This document shows positions 1 through 11,600 of a stretch of DNA of 64,000 nucleotides, piece by piece. The translations under genes were made by a program, and so were the position numbers. Origin of the DNA: Sipunculus nudus (lineage: Eukaryota > Annelida > Sipuncula > Golfingiida > Sipunculidae); NCBI GenBank assembly GCA_026874595.1, contig CM049310.1, positions 1,304,001-1,368,000 of the forward strand. Reading direction: 5' to 3'. Under the pieces are notes generated by a model. The model searched no databases. It saw only the letters and a list, made by a program, of their open reading frames with translations, and was not told where the DNA came from. Every line of letters starts with the position of its first letter. Position 1 is the first letter of the stretch.

Positions 1-369
1 CAATATTGTCCTGTAAAAGCATGCTATTTGCACTTTTCCTGGCATCGATACCGACCGGAATATCTGGTTTCTGTTGACAGAACTGTAACTAAATGTAACT
101 GGTATCGCCACCTGGTGGGTATGTTCGATATTACCCAGGTTAACCTTTGCTGCATCTCTAGCAATTTTTTTCACTAGACGTCTCATGAAATATCTTTTGT
201 TTGGTCTTTAAAAATCTACTAAGTTCTTGTAAGGTTTGAATGATATTAGGAAACCATGTTGTTCTGATTATGATTACAGCAGGATAAAGTGACGAGGCCA
301 AAAGATCAGCACCACAATACTGAAAGGAATGCTTGTTTATCATGATCTGCTTTCTGTGTACATATAAAC

Positions 370-951
370 TTTTGCGAGCAGACAGACAGACAACTTAAGG
401 TTGGCTGCCATCCATCACCCAAGACACCTTGACTTCTGGACAAGCCCAAGCCAAGCCAAGACTGGTAGCCCTAAAGACAAGCCAAAGACAAGAGCAAGGC
501 ACAACCCAAGTAAAGAAACCCTGACAGTGGGCATTACAGACTTTAGGCCCACTGCTCAGGGACAAGAACAAACAAGCTGAAGACCAAGCCAAGACAGCTA
601 GCCCAACCCAAGTCACAGGAAGTCTGGCTCTTCCCACTACTCTTCGGTGGGAGCTGTTGTGTCTGCGGCCTGGTTTCCCTGCTGGTGTCAGGGATCTGCC
701 TGTTGTTGTGCGCTGGGTTGCTGAGTGGCGTACCCCTCAGGGATGTTGCTTGTGATCAGGTTTTTGGGGGCAGTGAGTGGCGAGCTTGGGGCTTTGTGGG
801 TGTGAATGATGTGGTTTTCCTATTCAACGGTGCGGGTATACGGTAGCGGCCCTTGCAACCCCTTGGCTTGGTTTGTGTGGCATCACGTCTATCAGCTCGT
901 CAAAATTCATAGTCTAAAGAGACAGACCGGTGCCAACCGTGTCTGTCTAGT
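370..951 (-). mobile_element. Possible ACTAGA-type HINE, minus orientation (family G)
   Basis: Read on the minus strand, the sequence from 951 begins ACTAGACAGAC and contains a hairpin with arms GACAGA and TCTGTC separated by an imperfect CCGG-type inner stem. This matches the ACTAGA plus 5' hairpin signature of the other families here. The proposed far end is at about 370, where a (GACA)n run occurs (GCAGACAGACAGACAAC). The body is more GC-rich than its surroundings and contains CAAGCC-rich repeats at 440-600. No second copy is in the window, so the 3' border is a guess. Confidence 0.35.
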
Positions 952-2012
952 GACTCAAAAGACTAGATCTAGCTCTAGCTAGTACATATTAACTCCATAG
1001 GGCAATTTCCCAGTGCTTGTCAGGAATAAGCACACCGTAATATGGCAGCAGTTCTCTTAAGTCTTTCATATTCCATTTTAGACTTCAGCTTGTCACAAAA
1101 CAATATGCTCAATTTCAAAAACAACTATAAGCCATGTTAATTTGTTTTTGGTAATTATTTATTTATTGTGTGAATATGTTAACAACACATCAGTCGATGC
1201 TAGAGTGATTGTCATTCACCTCCGTGACAAGGCAGTTTGTTAGGCTGGTTTCTTGGCGTTCACAGGCAGACCATGGCAAAATTAATAGGCCTGTGCATAA
1301 GCTGGATTGGATTTTACACCATGCTATTTGGGAACAAATTTTCCAGCTTATACTTGAGACTTTACGGTAAGTAAATGCAGATAGCAGAAAATATAAGCAA
1401 AATCCAATAGAGTTTTTTGGATGACTGATATTTTGCACCAAAATTTGGTGATGTTAGCTCTTGCCATTTTTGAGATAGTATGGGTTAACGTACAGACGAC
1501 GGACGACACAACACCATCGCATAAGCTCACAGGTTCACTAATTATTAGTGCCACAGGTTGTTACTCACCTGACAGCTTGAACCACTCTCTCTATACTGAC
1601 AACTTCTTTACAGTAAGCAGTCATCAAGGCTTCTATGACAGCAAGATGTGAGGACTGAAATACATGAAACATCCTATAGCATCATTTGACTTAACACATA
1701 TAAACATCAACTGCACATGGGATAATACCTGTAAAAAATTTGAATGAAAATTGCTGCTCACACAGGATCCAAGCCAAAATACAGTCAAATCTTCTTAATT
1801 TGCCATGTTAAATTCACCCACCACCAAATGATCTTGAAGAAACAATTTCTGTCTGGTCTTGGCATTGCTGCATATAATGACAGATATTTTTAAAGACATT
1901 TGTAAGAATGAGAATATTTCTGACATATTATACTCTGTTACATTTTCATTTATTCTCCTGAAAAATGTTACGCTATTTATCCTACACTTACTTAATATTT
2001 ATAATATTTCTC
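952..2012. other. Intron 4 sequence, nothing recognised
   Basis: AT-rich sequence without convincing exons or repeats. The short open frames on both strands overlap one another and show no family resemblance. A GC-poor palindrome-like run of CTAG words lies at about 962-985. Confidence 0.4.
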
Positions 2013-3081
2013 CAAGACACCAGATTAAATGGGAATATCTCTGCTGGGACTTAAGAGTATATAATTTTGAAGATGCTCACCAGTTTAAATGAAGATGTCT
2101 GTGCTAGGACTTAAAGAGCATATAATTTTGAAGATGCTCACCAGTTTAAATGGGGATGTCTGTGCTAGAACTTATGAGTATATAATTTTGAAGATGCTCA
2201 CCAGTTTAAATGGGGATGTCTGTGCTAGAACTTATGAGTATATAATTTTGAAGATGCTCACCAGTTTAAATGGGGATGTCTGTGCTAGAACTTAAAAAGA
2301 GTATATGATTTTGAAGATGCTCACCAAATTAAATGGGGATGTCTGTGCTTGAACTTAAAGAGTATATGATTTTGAAAATGCTCAACAAATTAAAAGGGGA
2401 TGTCTGTGCTAGAACTTAAAGAGTATATAATTTTGAAGATGCTCACCAGTTTAAATGGGGATGTTTTGCTAGAACTTATGAGTATATAATTTTGAAGATG
2501 CTCACCAGTTTAAATGGGGATGTCTGTGCTAGAACTTAAAAAGAGTATATGATTTTGAAGATGCTCACCAAATTAAATGGTGATGTCTGTGCTAGAACTT
2601 AAAGAGTATATGATTTTGAAAATGCTCAACAGTTTAAATGGGGATGTCTGTGCTAGAACTTATGAGTATATAATTTTGAAGATGCTCACCAGTTTAAATG
2701 GGAATGTCTGTGCTAGAACTTAAAGAGCATATAATTTTGAAGATGCTCACCAGTTTAAATGGGGATGTCTGTGCTAGAACTTATGAGTATATAATTTTGA
2801 AGATGCTCACCAGTTTAAACGGGGATGTCTGTGCTAGAACTTAAAGAGTATATAATTTGAAGATGCTCACCAGTTTAAATGGGGATGTCTGTGCTAGAAC
2901 TTATGAGTATATAATTTTGAAGATGCTCACCAGTTTAAACGGGGATGTCTGTGCTAGAACTTAAAGAGTATATAATTTGAAGATGCTCACCAGTTTAAAT
3001 GGGGATGTCTGTGTTAGAACTTAAAGAGTATACAATTTTGAAGATACTCACCAGTTTAAATGGGGATGTCTGTGCTAGGAC
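2013..3081. repeat. 60-bp minisatellite derived from the exon 4/intron 4 junction
   Basis: About 17 head-to-tail units of 60-63 bp. Read on the minus strand, each unit holds about 30 bases identical or nearly so to the end of CAMSAP exon 4 (codons for VLAQTSPFKL), then a GTGAGC donor and about 25-30 bases of intron start. The rightmost unit overlaps the real exon end (3052-3081), whose donor is GTGAGT. Units differ mainly in CTTATGAGTA versus CTTAAAGAGTA, and these variants recur in blocks (for example two near-identical pairs at 2760-2880 and 2880-3000), implying multi-unit duplication. The array lies inside intron 4 and gives the pre-mRNA many tandem copies of the natural 5' splice site. 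Confidence 0.93.
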
Positions 3082-3161
3082 CTGTTCTGTAACCCCTGAT
3101 TCATTAGTGTCGACTACATACACCCCCTTCCTGGATAAACTCTGCATCACACTGAGATGAC
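3052..3161 (-). CDS. CAMSAP: CAMSAP/Patronin exon 4
   Basis: One hundred and ten bases: two completing bases plus 36 codons. Acceptor TCTGATTGCAG precedes GTCATC; donor is CTG followed by GTGAGT at 3051. The peptide runs HLSVMQSLSRKGVYVVDTNE, then SGVTEQVLAQTSPFKL. S/A-R-K-G-V/I-x-V followed by V/I-T-E is diagnostic: the vertebrate proteins have QALSRKGIYV and VTE, fly has QTLARKGV and ITE. It ends exactly where the family continues into a new segment (AHMSVI-like). The last 30 coding bases and the donor are also the seed of the minisatellite just to the left, which is highly unusual for a conserved exon. Frame, splice sites and homology all agree. Confidence 0.9.
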
Positions 3162-3670
3162 CTGCAATCAGAATACAATACATTAGTTATCAATCTCTCT
3201 ATAATTTTTTTTCAATTCACATTTATGGGCACCAAGCATATCATTCAAAAACAGGTACTGTGGTTGGCTACATATTCGCTAGGCTGAAATTTTGCAATTT
3301 CTTCATTTTGAAAGTTTTGCGAGGATTTCATTTCTGCGATTGCACCAGAATCTATAAAATCAAAGTACATTACTGTTATAGTCATTGTATTATGACCTGT
3401 ATCATAGTCAATGTTTTGATAATTATCATCATGCGTTTGCATGGGAAAGTTGCTATACCATACACAGATTATGTTTTTGATTAATAAACTATGTTTTTGG
3501 AGGTGTGATAACTTATCCATTTGTGCAGATGCATCATACCCTATTGTTCATCCTTGATAAAAAGGCAGCTTATTCCCGAGGGTTTCATATTCGCGATTAT
3601 ATCCCATTCACGAATCGCGAAAATAAAACCCTCGAGAACAAAGAGGCAACCACAGGATATGTCTCATCCC
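3162..3670. other. Intron 3 flank between exon 4 and 31-bp satellite
   Basis: Unique AT-rich sequence. It includes two words reading ATTCGCGATTATATCCCATTC and GAATCGCGA around 3587-3620, a weak dyad. No exon, hairpin element or ORF of note. Confidence 0.4.
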
Positions 3671-5214
3671 TTATGGGCCATCCAAAAACAATAGGGGTAA
3701 TTGTGGGCCATCAAAAAACAATAGGGGTAAATTATGGGCCATCCAAAAACAATAGGGGTAAATTATGGGCCATCCAAAAACAATAGGGGTAAATTATGGG
3801 CCATCCAAAAACAATAGGGGTTAATTATGGGCCATCCAAAACAATAGGGGTAAATTATGGGCCATCAAAAAATGATAGGGGTAAATTATGGGCCATCCAA
3901 AAACAATAGGGGTAAATTATGGGCCATCCAAAAACAATAGGGGTTAATTATGGGCCATCCAAAACAATAGGGGTAAATTATGGGCCATCCAAAAACGATA
4001 GGGGTAAATTATGGGCCATCCAAAAACAATAGGGGTAAATTATGGGCCATCCAAAAACAATAGGGGTAAATTATGGGCCATCCAAAAACGATAGGGGTAA
4101 ATTATGGGCCATCCAAAAACGATAGGGGTAAATTATGGGCCATCCAAAAACAATAGGGGTAAATTATGGGCCATCCAAAAACAATAGGGGTAAATTATGG
4201 GCCATCCAAAAATGATAGGGGTAAATTATTGGCCATCCAAAAACAATAGGGGTAAATTATGGGCCATCCAAAAACAATAGGGGTAAATTATGGGCCATCC
4301 AAACACAATAGGGGTAAATTATGGGCCATCCAAAAATGATAGGGGTAAATTATGGGCCATCCAAAAACGATAGGGGTAAATTATGGGCCATCCAAAAACA
4401 AAGGGGTAAATTATGGGCCATCCAAAAACGATAGGGGTAAATTATGGGCCATCCAAAAACAATAGGGGTAAATTATGGGCCATCCAAAAACAATAGGGGT
4501 AAATTATGGGCCATCCAAAAACGATAGGGGTAAATTATGGGCCATCCAAAAACGATAGGGGTAAATTATGGGCCATCCAAAAACAATAGGGGTAAATTAT
4601 GGGCCATCCAAAAACAATAGGGGTAAATTATGGGCCATCCAAAAACAATAGGGGTAAATTATGGGCCATCCAAAAACGATAGGGGTAAATTATGGGCCAT
4701 CCAAAAACGATAGGGGTAAATTATGGGCCATCCAAAAACAATAGGGGTAAATTATGGGCCATCCAAAAACAATAGGGGTAAATTATGGGCCATCCAAAAA
4801 CGATAGGGGTAAATTATGGGCCATCCAAAAACAATAGGGGTAAATTATGGGCCATCCAAAAATGATAGGGGTAAATTATGGGCCATCCAAAACAATAGGG
4901 GTAAATTATGGGCCATCCAAAAACGATAGGGGTAAATTATTGGCCATCCCAAAACAATAGGGGTAAATTATGGGCCATCCAAAAACAATAGGGGTAAATT
5001 ATGGGCCATCCAAAAACGATAGGGGTAAATTACGGGCCATCCAAAAACGATAGGGGTTAATTATAGGCCATTCAAAAACAATAGGGGTAAATTATGGGCC
5101 ATCCAAAAACGATAGGGGTAAATTGTGGGCCATCCAAAAACGATAGGGGTAAATTATGGGCCATCCAAAAACGATAGGGGTAAATTATGGGCCATCCAAA
5201 AACAATAGGGGTAA
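3671..5214. repeat. 31-bp satellite array, about 50 units
   Basis: A direct repeat of GGGCCATCCAAAAACAATAG followed by GGGTAAATTAT, 31 bp per unit and about 50 units. The main variation is one site (CAATAG, CGATAG or TGATAG) plus occasional single-base loss in the A-run. There are no spacers between units, so this is a satellite and not a CRISPR-type array. The order of CAATAG and CGATAG variants repeats in blocks, as expected from unequal exchange. An ACTAGA-type element begins at its right edge. Confidence 0.95.
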
Positions 5215-6645
5215 ACTAGAATACGGGTAGTCGGCAAGCGACTACTTGTATCCGCCTAAATCAGAGTGGAACGGGTGAAGTGAGGCATGGATTGAGTGGC
5301 AAGGGGAAATAGAGTGTTGCATATTAGCATGGATGTCTGCAGCCAAATTGTGTATGTAGGTTGCCCCCCCACCACCAAATCCAGAAAGCCGTCCAAGTTG
5401 TATACATATGCAAAATTAAAGGCAGATAATTCAAACCACTACATGTATATGAGTGATTTTAGCCCGTGGCAGACAAACAGATGGACGCTGTGCAAAAATG
5501 GTTGCACGTGACGCCACCAGTTTTGCGTATGATAAAAAGCTATGTGACAACTATACACATGCAAAACTTTGGCCCAATCGGTCAACGGGTTCTCAAGATA
5601 TGAGCTTGGATGTCTGCTGCATAAACTAGAATGCAGGTGGCACCACCTGTCATAAAATCAAGAGAGCTGTCGGGGATGTATAAACCTGCAAAATTTTAGG
5701 CAGATATGACAAACCACTGCCGAGATATGAGTGATTTTATCCCATGGCAGACAAACAGACAGGAGCTGTGCAAAAATGGCTGCAGGTGGCGCCACCAGTT
5801 TTGCGTATGATAAAGAGCTATGTGAGATCTATACACATGCAAAATTTTGGCCCAATCGGTCAAACGGTTCCCGAGTGTGAGCTTGGATGTGTGCAGCGTA
5901 AACGTGAATGTAGGTGGCGCCACCTGTCATAAAATCAGAAAGCTATCCAGGATGTATACGCATGCCGAATTTCAGGTGAATTAGTCAAGTCACTGCAGAG
6001 ATATGAGTGATTTTAACCCAAGGCAGACGAACAGATGGACATTGTGCACACATGGTTGCAGGTGGCGCCACCATTTTTTGTGTATGTTATAAAGCTCTCC
6101 AAGGGCTATATTTGTGCAAAAAAATTTTCCTGATCGGTCAAATGGTTCCCGAGATATGAGCTTGGATGTCTGCAGCGTAAACATGAATGTAGGTGGCGCC
6201 ACCTGTCATAAAATCAGAAAAGCTATCCAGGATGTTTACTCATGCCGAATTTCAGGTGAATTAGTCAAGTCACTGCAGAGATATGAGTGATTTTAACCTA
6301 AGGCAGACGAACAGATGGACACTGTGCAAACATGGTTGCAGGTGGGCCACCATTTTTGTGTATGTTTTAAAGCTCTCCAAGGGCTACATTTGTGCAAAAA
6401 AATTTTCCTGATTGGTCAAACGGTTCCTGAGATATGTGGGTTTATGTATGGAAACAGACGCACAAACGGACGCAGAGCGCAGAGGAAAGGTCAGAGGTCA
6501 AAACAAAATCTGGGCGCAGCAGTTCACATGTGACCCGAACATAATCCCGGGTTTCGTAAAATTCCGCATAGTGGTTACGGAGGAGTTCTCCGGACACCTA
6601 CGCGGCGGCGGCGGCTTGCAGCTGAAAACATAGTATCCGCAAAAC
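5215..6645 (+). mobile_element. ACTAGA-type HINE with about 277-bp core repeats (family E)
   Basis: Starts ACTAGAATACGGG, followed by a hairpin with 7-bp arms GTAGTCG and CGACTAC (5227-5233, 5239-5245). The core consists of about four units of roughly 277 bp, recognisable by GGCAGAC(A/G)AACAGATGGAC at about 5468, 5746, 6021 and 6301. Perfect GGTGGCGCCACC palindromes lie in the core at 5785, 5913, 6061 and 6192. Towards the 3' end there is a GCGGCGGCGGCGG run and a TAGTATCCGC word, resembling the end of family D (43970-44021) but without an intact stem-loop, so the 3' end looks eroded. It has no coding capacity. The right border is approximate. Confidence 0.6.
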
Positions 6646-7840
6646 TGTATCTCAAAACAATGACTCTAGATTTCAGCAGATTTGACCTTGAAGGTCAACG
6701 CTTTTCAAACTCCAATGAGATTTTGGCAGAAAGAACTGGTGTGTCAAATTTGAAGAAAAAAATCTTCAGTACTTCCAAGGTTATGGGGGTCATAATCCTA
6801 GAGTTGGATAAATTTGACCTTGAAGTTCTGGTTTTCGACCTCAGAGGAGATTTTGGTAGGTAAAATGAGTGGGGGGGGGGGGGCATAATAAGCCACTGTA
6901 CTGGAGTGGCACCATTCGAATTTAGAAAAGTTTAATACAAGTCTCATTTCTACCATAATGATCATTTGCCTGAAATATTCAAACCAAAGAACAAACAGTT
7001 TTTCTATTTAAATAAGCATATGAGAAATCTGTCAGGAATAGTTTTTTTTTATTCTTAAAGACATTAATATAGAAGTAATTTCTGCATGTCAGAGTATGCG
7101 AAATCCGTTGGTCCTGCAGACTTGACCAGCTAGATATATGAGGGTCCGATAGGATCTCTAATTCAGCCGGACCTATTGTCCTCCTAAGAAAATATTTGGG
7201 TTTGCACAACTGTGTCCACTGGCCTTCTATTTTCCAACAATATCTTTTGATTCAGAGACCTATTTTCTTAGATTATTGTGAAGCATGTTAAAAGATATCT
7301 GTGTAAACAGTCCCACGTGCGGTTTCATGTAGCTCGTTGCATTTGATCAGCAGGCGGGCACAGAATAAAAATAGTCTTGATTCACTAGTCCAGTTACCGT
7401 TTCTATGTAAAAGACAAATTCGCCGAGAATCACACTAATTGTTATTAGCATCGACAATTATTTGTTGGGCAATCGAAGGCGGCTTATTGAAAAAGAGGCG
7501 TCAAGACCAGACAAATCGTTTCTCAAACCTTTCACAAGATTTTCACAATTTCGTCACGCAGACAAAACACTGCAAAACCAGAAAAGTTTTCCAGCTGTTT
7601 TGATGAAATAAGAGATACTTATAATAGGGGCACATTGCACTAAAATTAGGCAAGTTAAGCTGGTAAAACATCATCATGTTGTACCTTTTTTCATTTGCTC
7701 ATATATAATGTGAATGTTCATCGTCTTTTGGCATAAACAGAGTTCTTTTCGCTATCCATATTTGTCAACCAGCGATGTCAGATTCTATTTTTAACATTCA
7801 GACAGACCAAGGTGACCGACTGGTGATTTGCCAGGCCTAC
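6646..7840. other. Intron 3, mixed unique sequence with a poly-G run
   Basis: Contains two TTTGACCTTGAAG-type words (about 6677 and 6810) and a run of 14 G at about 6870-6883. The remainder is AT-rich and unassigned. No exon recognised. Confidence 0.35.
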
Positions 7841-7848
7841 GCTCCTGT

Positions 7849-7948
7849 GATTGGCTAAGTGACGACATCCAGGAGGCAGACAGCCAATCAGATATTCGTA
7901 GTAAGAATCAGCCCACGTGACTTCAATCAAAACATTTTTGGCGGGAAA
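7849..7948. promoter_or_regulatory. Promoter-like cluster: two CCAAT boxes and an E2F site
   Basis: A reverse CCAAT box (GATTGGCT, 7849-7856) and a forward one (AGCCAATCA, 7882-7890) lie about 34 bp apart. They are followed by a CACGTG E-box at about 7914 and a textbook E2F site TTTGGCGGGAAA at 7937-7948. A GTGACGAC CRE-like word lies at about 7859. Paired CCAAT boxes plus E2F are typical of cell-cycle and replication gene promoters. Its position inside CAMSAP intron 3 would suit an internal promoter for a shorter isoform, or a nested transcript. No first exon could be identified, so this rests on motif content only. Confidence 0.35.
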
Positions 7949-7969
7949 GAGTTCGTGGATATCACTCAC

Positions 7970-9275
7970 GCTGTTCAGAAAAAAAGCTCACGGTGCCCAT
8001 GAAAGTAATTTTTCAGCCAAGACCATATGACCCTGAGTGAATTATGGCAAATAAAGTATAGTTTAATATTGATCTTGGTACTGATGAAATCAGGTCATTT
8101 CTATTCGGAATAGATTGTGAGTATGATTCTGCCTGAAGTGCAAGTCTGGCCCGGTCTAAGAGTGAAATTTGGACTTGCGCAGTCAAATAAAATCAGATAG
8201 GTCTGTAATCGTGACTCATAAAAATATAATTGTAATAAGCTAATATTTTCATCGCTGATTGTTATTTATATGTCAACAGACATTGAATAATATTAAAGTT
8301 CATTGATATTATTGAGAAAGGAAAATAATTTGGAAAAGTCAGTTCCAAATATAAACATGTTTACAAATCTGAGAGGATATTCAGTATGGTTATATATTAT
8401 AGGTGTAATTAAACAGGTAAAATAATGCAGTGCAAGTTCAAAACCAGGAGTAGGCTAAATAGTGCACGGAAGTCTTGCATACAACAAAATATCTTCAAAT
8501 ATGTTAAATAGGTTTGTTTTATTTATATTCATAAATTCACAATAAAACTATTGACACTTATTGTTACACATGCTTTTTCATTGTTATCGTGCATGCACTG
8601 AATTAAAATACTTCACGGCAGGTCCTACACAGATCTGACAGGACCAGCAATAAGTCTTCTGCAGCAGGACCCACTGTCCTGCTGAGGACTGGAAGATTTC
8701 GCAAACTCTGGCATGTTATTCTGTAACCGTTTAAACCTGTGATACCACTATAAGCCACGTCATGTGACACCCCCACATAAATTCATAACGCACCAAAACG
8801 CACTCAGGTTGGACACTAAGAACTCCCGGTTTTAGCTGGGTCTTGGAGGTAAAATTAACATTGGACACAATTAATTTTATTTCTAAACCATTCCAGGAAA
8901 CTCCCACCTCAAAGTTGATAAATTTTTTTTATTCATTTACCTGGGAAATTCTCATAAATATTCATAAAATTCTAATTAAGACCCTGTTGGAAAGCCGATT
9001 GTTTAAATGGCGTCTGCATTGGACACCCGTGATGTCATATGGCAGTCTGTCTGATATAACTGATTGATTATCAAGCACTTTAGTCATTCCTGAGGTGGAC
9101 ACAGACTTGACCTGAACTGCATAACAAGACCAATAACCTAGCAGGAACATTTTGATGCCATTAGAATATTGCTACAGATTAATTTGATTTCACATCAGTT
9201 ACAATATATTTTTCATTTTCATATTTTTTTTTCAATATTTCACACAAATTTGTAGTGACGACAAGATGACAATAC
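7970..9275. other. Intron 3, unique sequence beside exon 3
   Basis: AT-rich. An ATG-led 13-codon plus-strand frame at 8000-8041 is followed by GTGAAT, which could mimic a first exon, but there is no support. No repeats recognised. Confidence 0.35.
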
Positions 9276-9381
9276 CTTTCCACTGAGAACTGGTGTCATG
9301 GAATATATTTGCACATGCTTTACAATAGAGATCAGCTGAAGTCAGACCACCCTGAACCACTGGTTTCAACTCCAAGTCACC
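9276..9381 (-). CDS. CAMSAP: CAMSAP/Patronin exon 3
   Basis: One hundred and six bases. Acceptor CCTTTTTTGCAG precedes GGTGAC; donor is AAAG followed by GTATTG. It enters in phase 0 and leaves in phase 1. The peptide contains GDLELKPVVQGGLTSADLYC then KACANIFHDTSSQWK. The LKP... and ...LYC... landmarks occur in this order and spacing after the WLLxKAF segment in the family (HIKPPV and ELYCR in vertebrates, RLKPQI and TLYCQ in fly). The single leftover G joins the GT at the start of exon 4 to make glycine, giving WKG-HLSVMQ. The exon is flanked by ordinary AT-rich unique intron sequence rather than repeats. Confidence 0.86.
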
Positions 9382-9997
9382 CTGCAAAAAAGGAAAAAAT
9401 TAAAGACTACTGTGGCTTATGTGGATAAATGCATATCACTTACCAATATTTATATTTTATCCACTGGTTAAATAATATTACCTTTCCTTACCTTACCTCA
9501 CCCTATATCTAATCTTAGGCAAAAGTTCATGGAATATCAATTTTTTATGATCCTGACATACCTTACTATAAAGTATGAAATATAAAAGCATTTTCAATGA
9601 AATTGTAAAATATGAAACATAAGGATGAGAGTCTTTTAAATGACAATCTTCAATTAATTGTCTATCAAACTGAAGAACCCCTTGTATAATACAACAAAAT
9701 AGAAAAAAAAATTAATAACACTGCATTTCCTATCAGAGAGCCTGACATTTTTTTTATATAAAATATGACTGCAGAACTATATCCCTTTATTCATTCCATA
9801 AACACATTTAAGCTACTAATAAATGGAAAATTTGTATTTAAAATATGTTCCCTTGTAGTAATGCACATAATATTTTGCAGGCCTAGAATAGCTCCATGTG
9901 AACAGTTAAAATAACAAGTACTCAGTGATCCCAATAATTATCCCTGGCATCAAAGATATAACACTTTCTGAATTTTCCTTTAACCAAACTGGCACAA
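9382..9997. other. Intron 2, AT-rich sequence upstream of exon 3
   Basis: The acceptor-side pyrimidine tract of exon 3 lies at 9382-9400 (minus strand). The rest is low-complexity AT-rich DNA with no exon or repeat recognised. Confidence 0.4.
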
Positions 9998-11005
9998 TGA
10001 TCTCAGAGAGATGAAGGCCTTCATAGTGTAAAGACTCAACTCCGATCACAGAGAGATGAAGAATTCATAGTGTGAAGGCTCAACTCTGATCTCAGAGAGA
10101 TGAAGGCCTTCCTATAAGGAAGGCTAAACTCCGATCACAGAGAGATGAAGGCCTTCATAGTGTGAAGGCTCAAATCAGATCACAGAGAGATGAAGGCCTT
10201 CATAGTGTAAAGACTCAACTCCGATCACAGACAGATGAAGAATTCATAGTGTGAAGGCTCAACTCTGATCCCAGAGAGATGAAGTCCTTCCTAGAAGGAA
10301 GGCTAAACTCCGATCACAGAGAGATGAAGGCCTTCATAGTGTGAAGGCACAAATCAGATCACAGAGAAGATGAAGGCCTTCATAGTGTGAAGACTCAAAT
10401 CAGATCACAGAGAGATGAAGGAATTCATAGTGTGAAGGCTTAACTCAGATCACTGAGAGATGAAGGACTTCATAGTGTGAAGGCTCAACTCCAATCTCAG
10501 AGAGATGAAGGAATTCATAGTCTGAAGGCTCAACACCGATATCATCCTTCATAATAACATGAACTCAAAGTCAATAACTGATAACAATGATCAGAGAGAG
10601 ATGAAGGCCTCCACAGTGTGAAGGCTCAACTCAGATCACAGAGAGATGAAGGCCCTCATAGTGTGAAGGCTCAACTCTGATCTCAGAGAGATGAAGGCCT
10701 TCCTAGAAGGAAGGCTAAACTCAAATTACAGAGAGATTAAGGCCTTCATAGTGTGAAGGCTCAACTCAGATCACAGAGAGATGAAGGCCTTCGTAGTATG
10801 AATGCTCAAATCAGATCACAGAGAGATGAGTCCTTCATAGTGTGAAGACTCGAATCAGATCACAGAGAGATGAAGGAATTCATAATGTGAAGGCTAAACT
10901 CAGATCACAGAGAGATGAAGGCCTTTATAGTGTGAAGGCTCAACTCCGATCACAGAGAGATGAAGGAATTCATAGTGTGAAGGCTCAACTCCGATATCAT
11001 CCTTC
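9998..11005. repeat. 45-bp tandem array in two blocks
   Basis: Units of about 45 bp built on CAGAGAGATGAAGGCCTTCA followed by TAGTGTGAAGGCTCAACTC, about 21 in total. The first block (9998-10535) ends in a terminal word (CCGATATCATCCTTCAT then ACATGAACTCAAAGTCAATA). A second block begins at about 10590 and ends at 10985-11030 with the same terminal word. So a block of roughly 450 bp including its non-repeat edge was duplicated. The short plus-strand frame through it is only a by-product of the 45-bp (15-codon) period. Confidence 0.92.
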
Positions 11006-11159
11006 ATTCTTACATGAACACAAAGTCAATAATTGATCATTAAAAAGACATATTAGGATGAATAAATTAAAAATAATCATTACAAATCAAAATATACATT
11101 ATATGATGAGCAATTAGAAGTTAATGGAAATTTTGTCACAATCATTTAGGCTATTTTAT

Positions 11160-11600
11160 TTGTTCTCCTTTTTTATACACAATCTGTATATATAGCCTGA
11201 AGGGTTTGGTGGGGGGAGGGGTCTCCATTGTTACTGCTCGTTGCTGAAAAAAATTTTAATTTTAAGATTTATCTAGTTCATAGTACAGGTCTGTCAACAG
11301 CATGGGGGTGGGGGGGGGGGGGGAGGGGTTGAGCGGGGGTTGCCAGAGAAAAAGGCTCCCTGTGGTATGGTATTAACTGCAGACAGCCTGATCAAGCTCA
11401 ACTCAGTGGAGAGAGCTGCACTGAATGACCTACAGTCACCAAAGTGGACTGCTTGACAATGTAAGGGATACAACAAGAGCCTCCAAAAAAATTCAATAAC
11501 TAGCCTAATTTTGCAGCTTTTATTTTCAAATTTCAAATTTAAACAGATTAAATCCTTATGTGTACATGCTGTGAAAATTGAATCCACAGCACTTAAAGGA
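11160..11600 (+). mobile_element. Family A element, left part, interrupted at 11600
   Basis: Matches the region 62430-62830: same GTCTCC(A/T)TTGTTACTG word, same CAGGTCTGTCAACAG(C/A)ATGGGG entry into a poly-G run (about 11303-11325), same CAATAACTAGCCTAATTTTG stretch. It stops at CTTAAAGGA, where a new family A 5' end begins at 11601. The continuation (AAAAAACGTGCTGTGGCC) is found at 19556, after the inserted element's 3' end. The rejoined order matches the uninterrupted copy at 62820-62850. Confidence 0.75.

Noticed and set aside
395-637. 80-codon minus frame with a hydrophobic start
   Set aside because: Lies in CAAGCC-rich low-complexity DNA inside a suspected element; no conserved features.
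2089-2295. Plus-strand periodic frame MKMSVLGLKEH...
   Set aside because: Antisense of the exon-junction minisatellite; periodicity comes from 60 bp being a multiple of three.
3671-5214. 31-bp direct repeats as a possible CRISPR array
   Set aside because: Units are contiguous with no unique spacers, in a eukaryotic intron.
8000-8041. Possible first exon MKVIFQPRPYDPE with GTGAAT donor after the E2F/CCAAT cluster
   Set aside because: Thirteen codons with no partner exon and no recognised family; kept only as a remark on the intron segment.
10842-11036. Repeating RSQRDEG frame
   Set aside because: By-product of the 45-bp tandem array.
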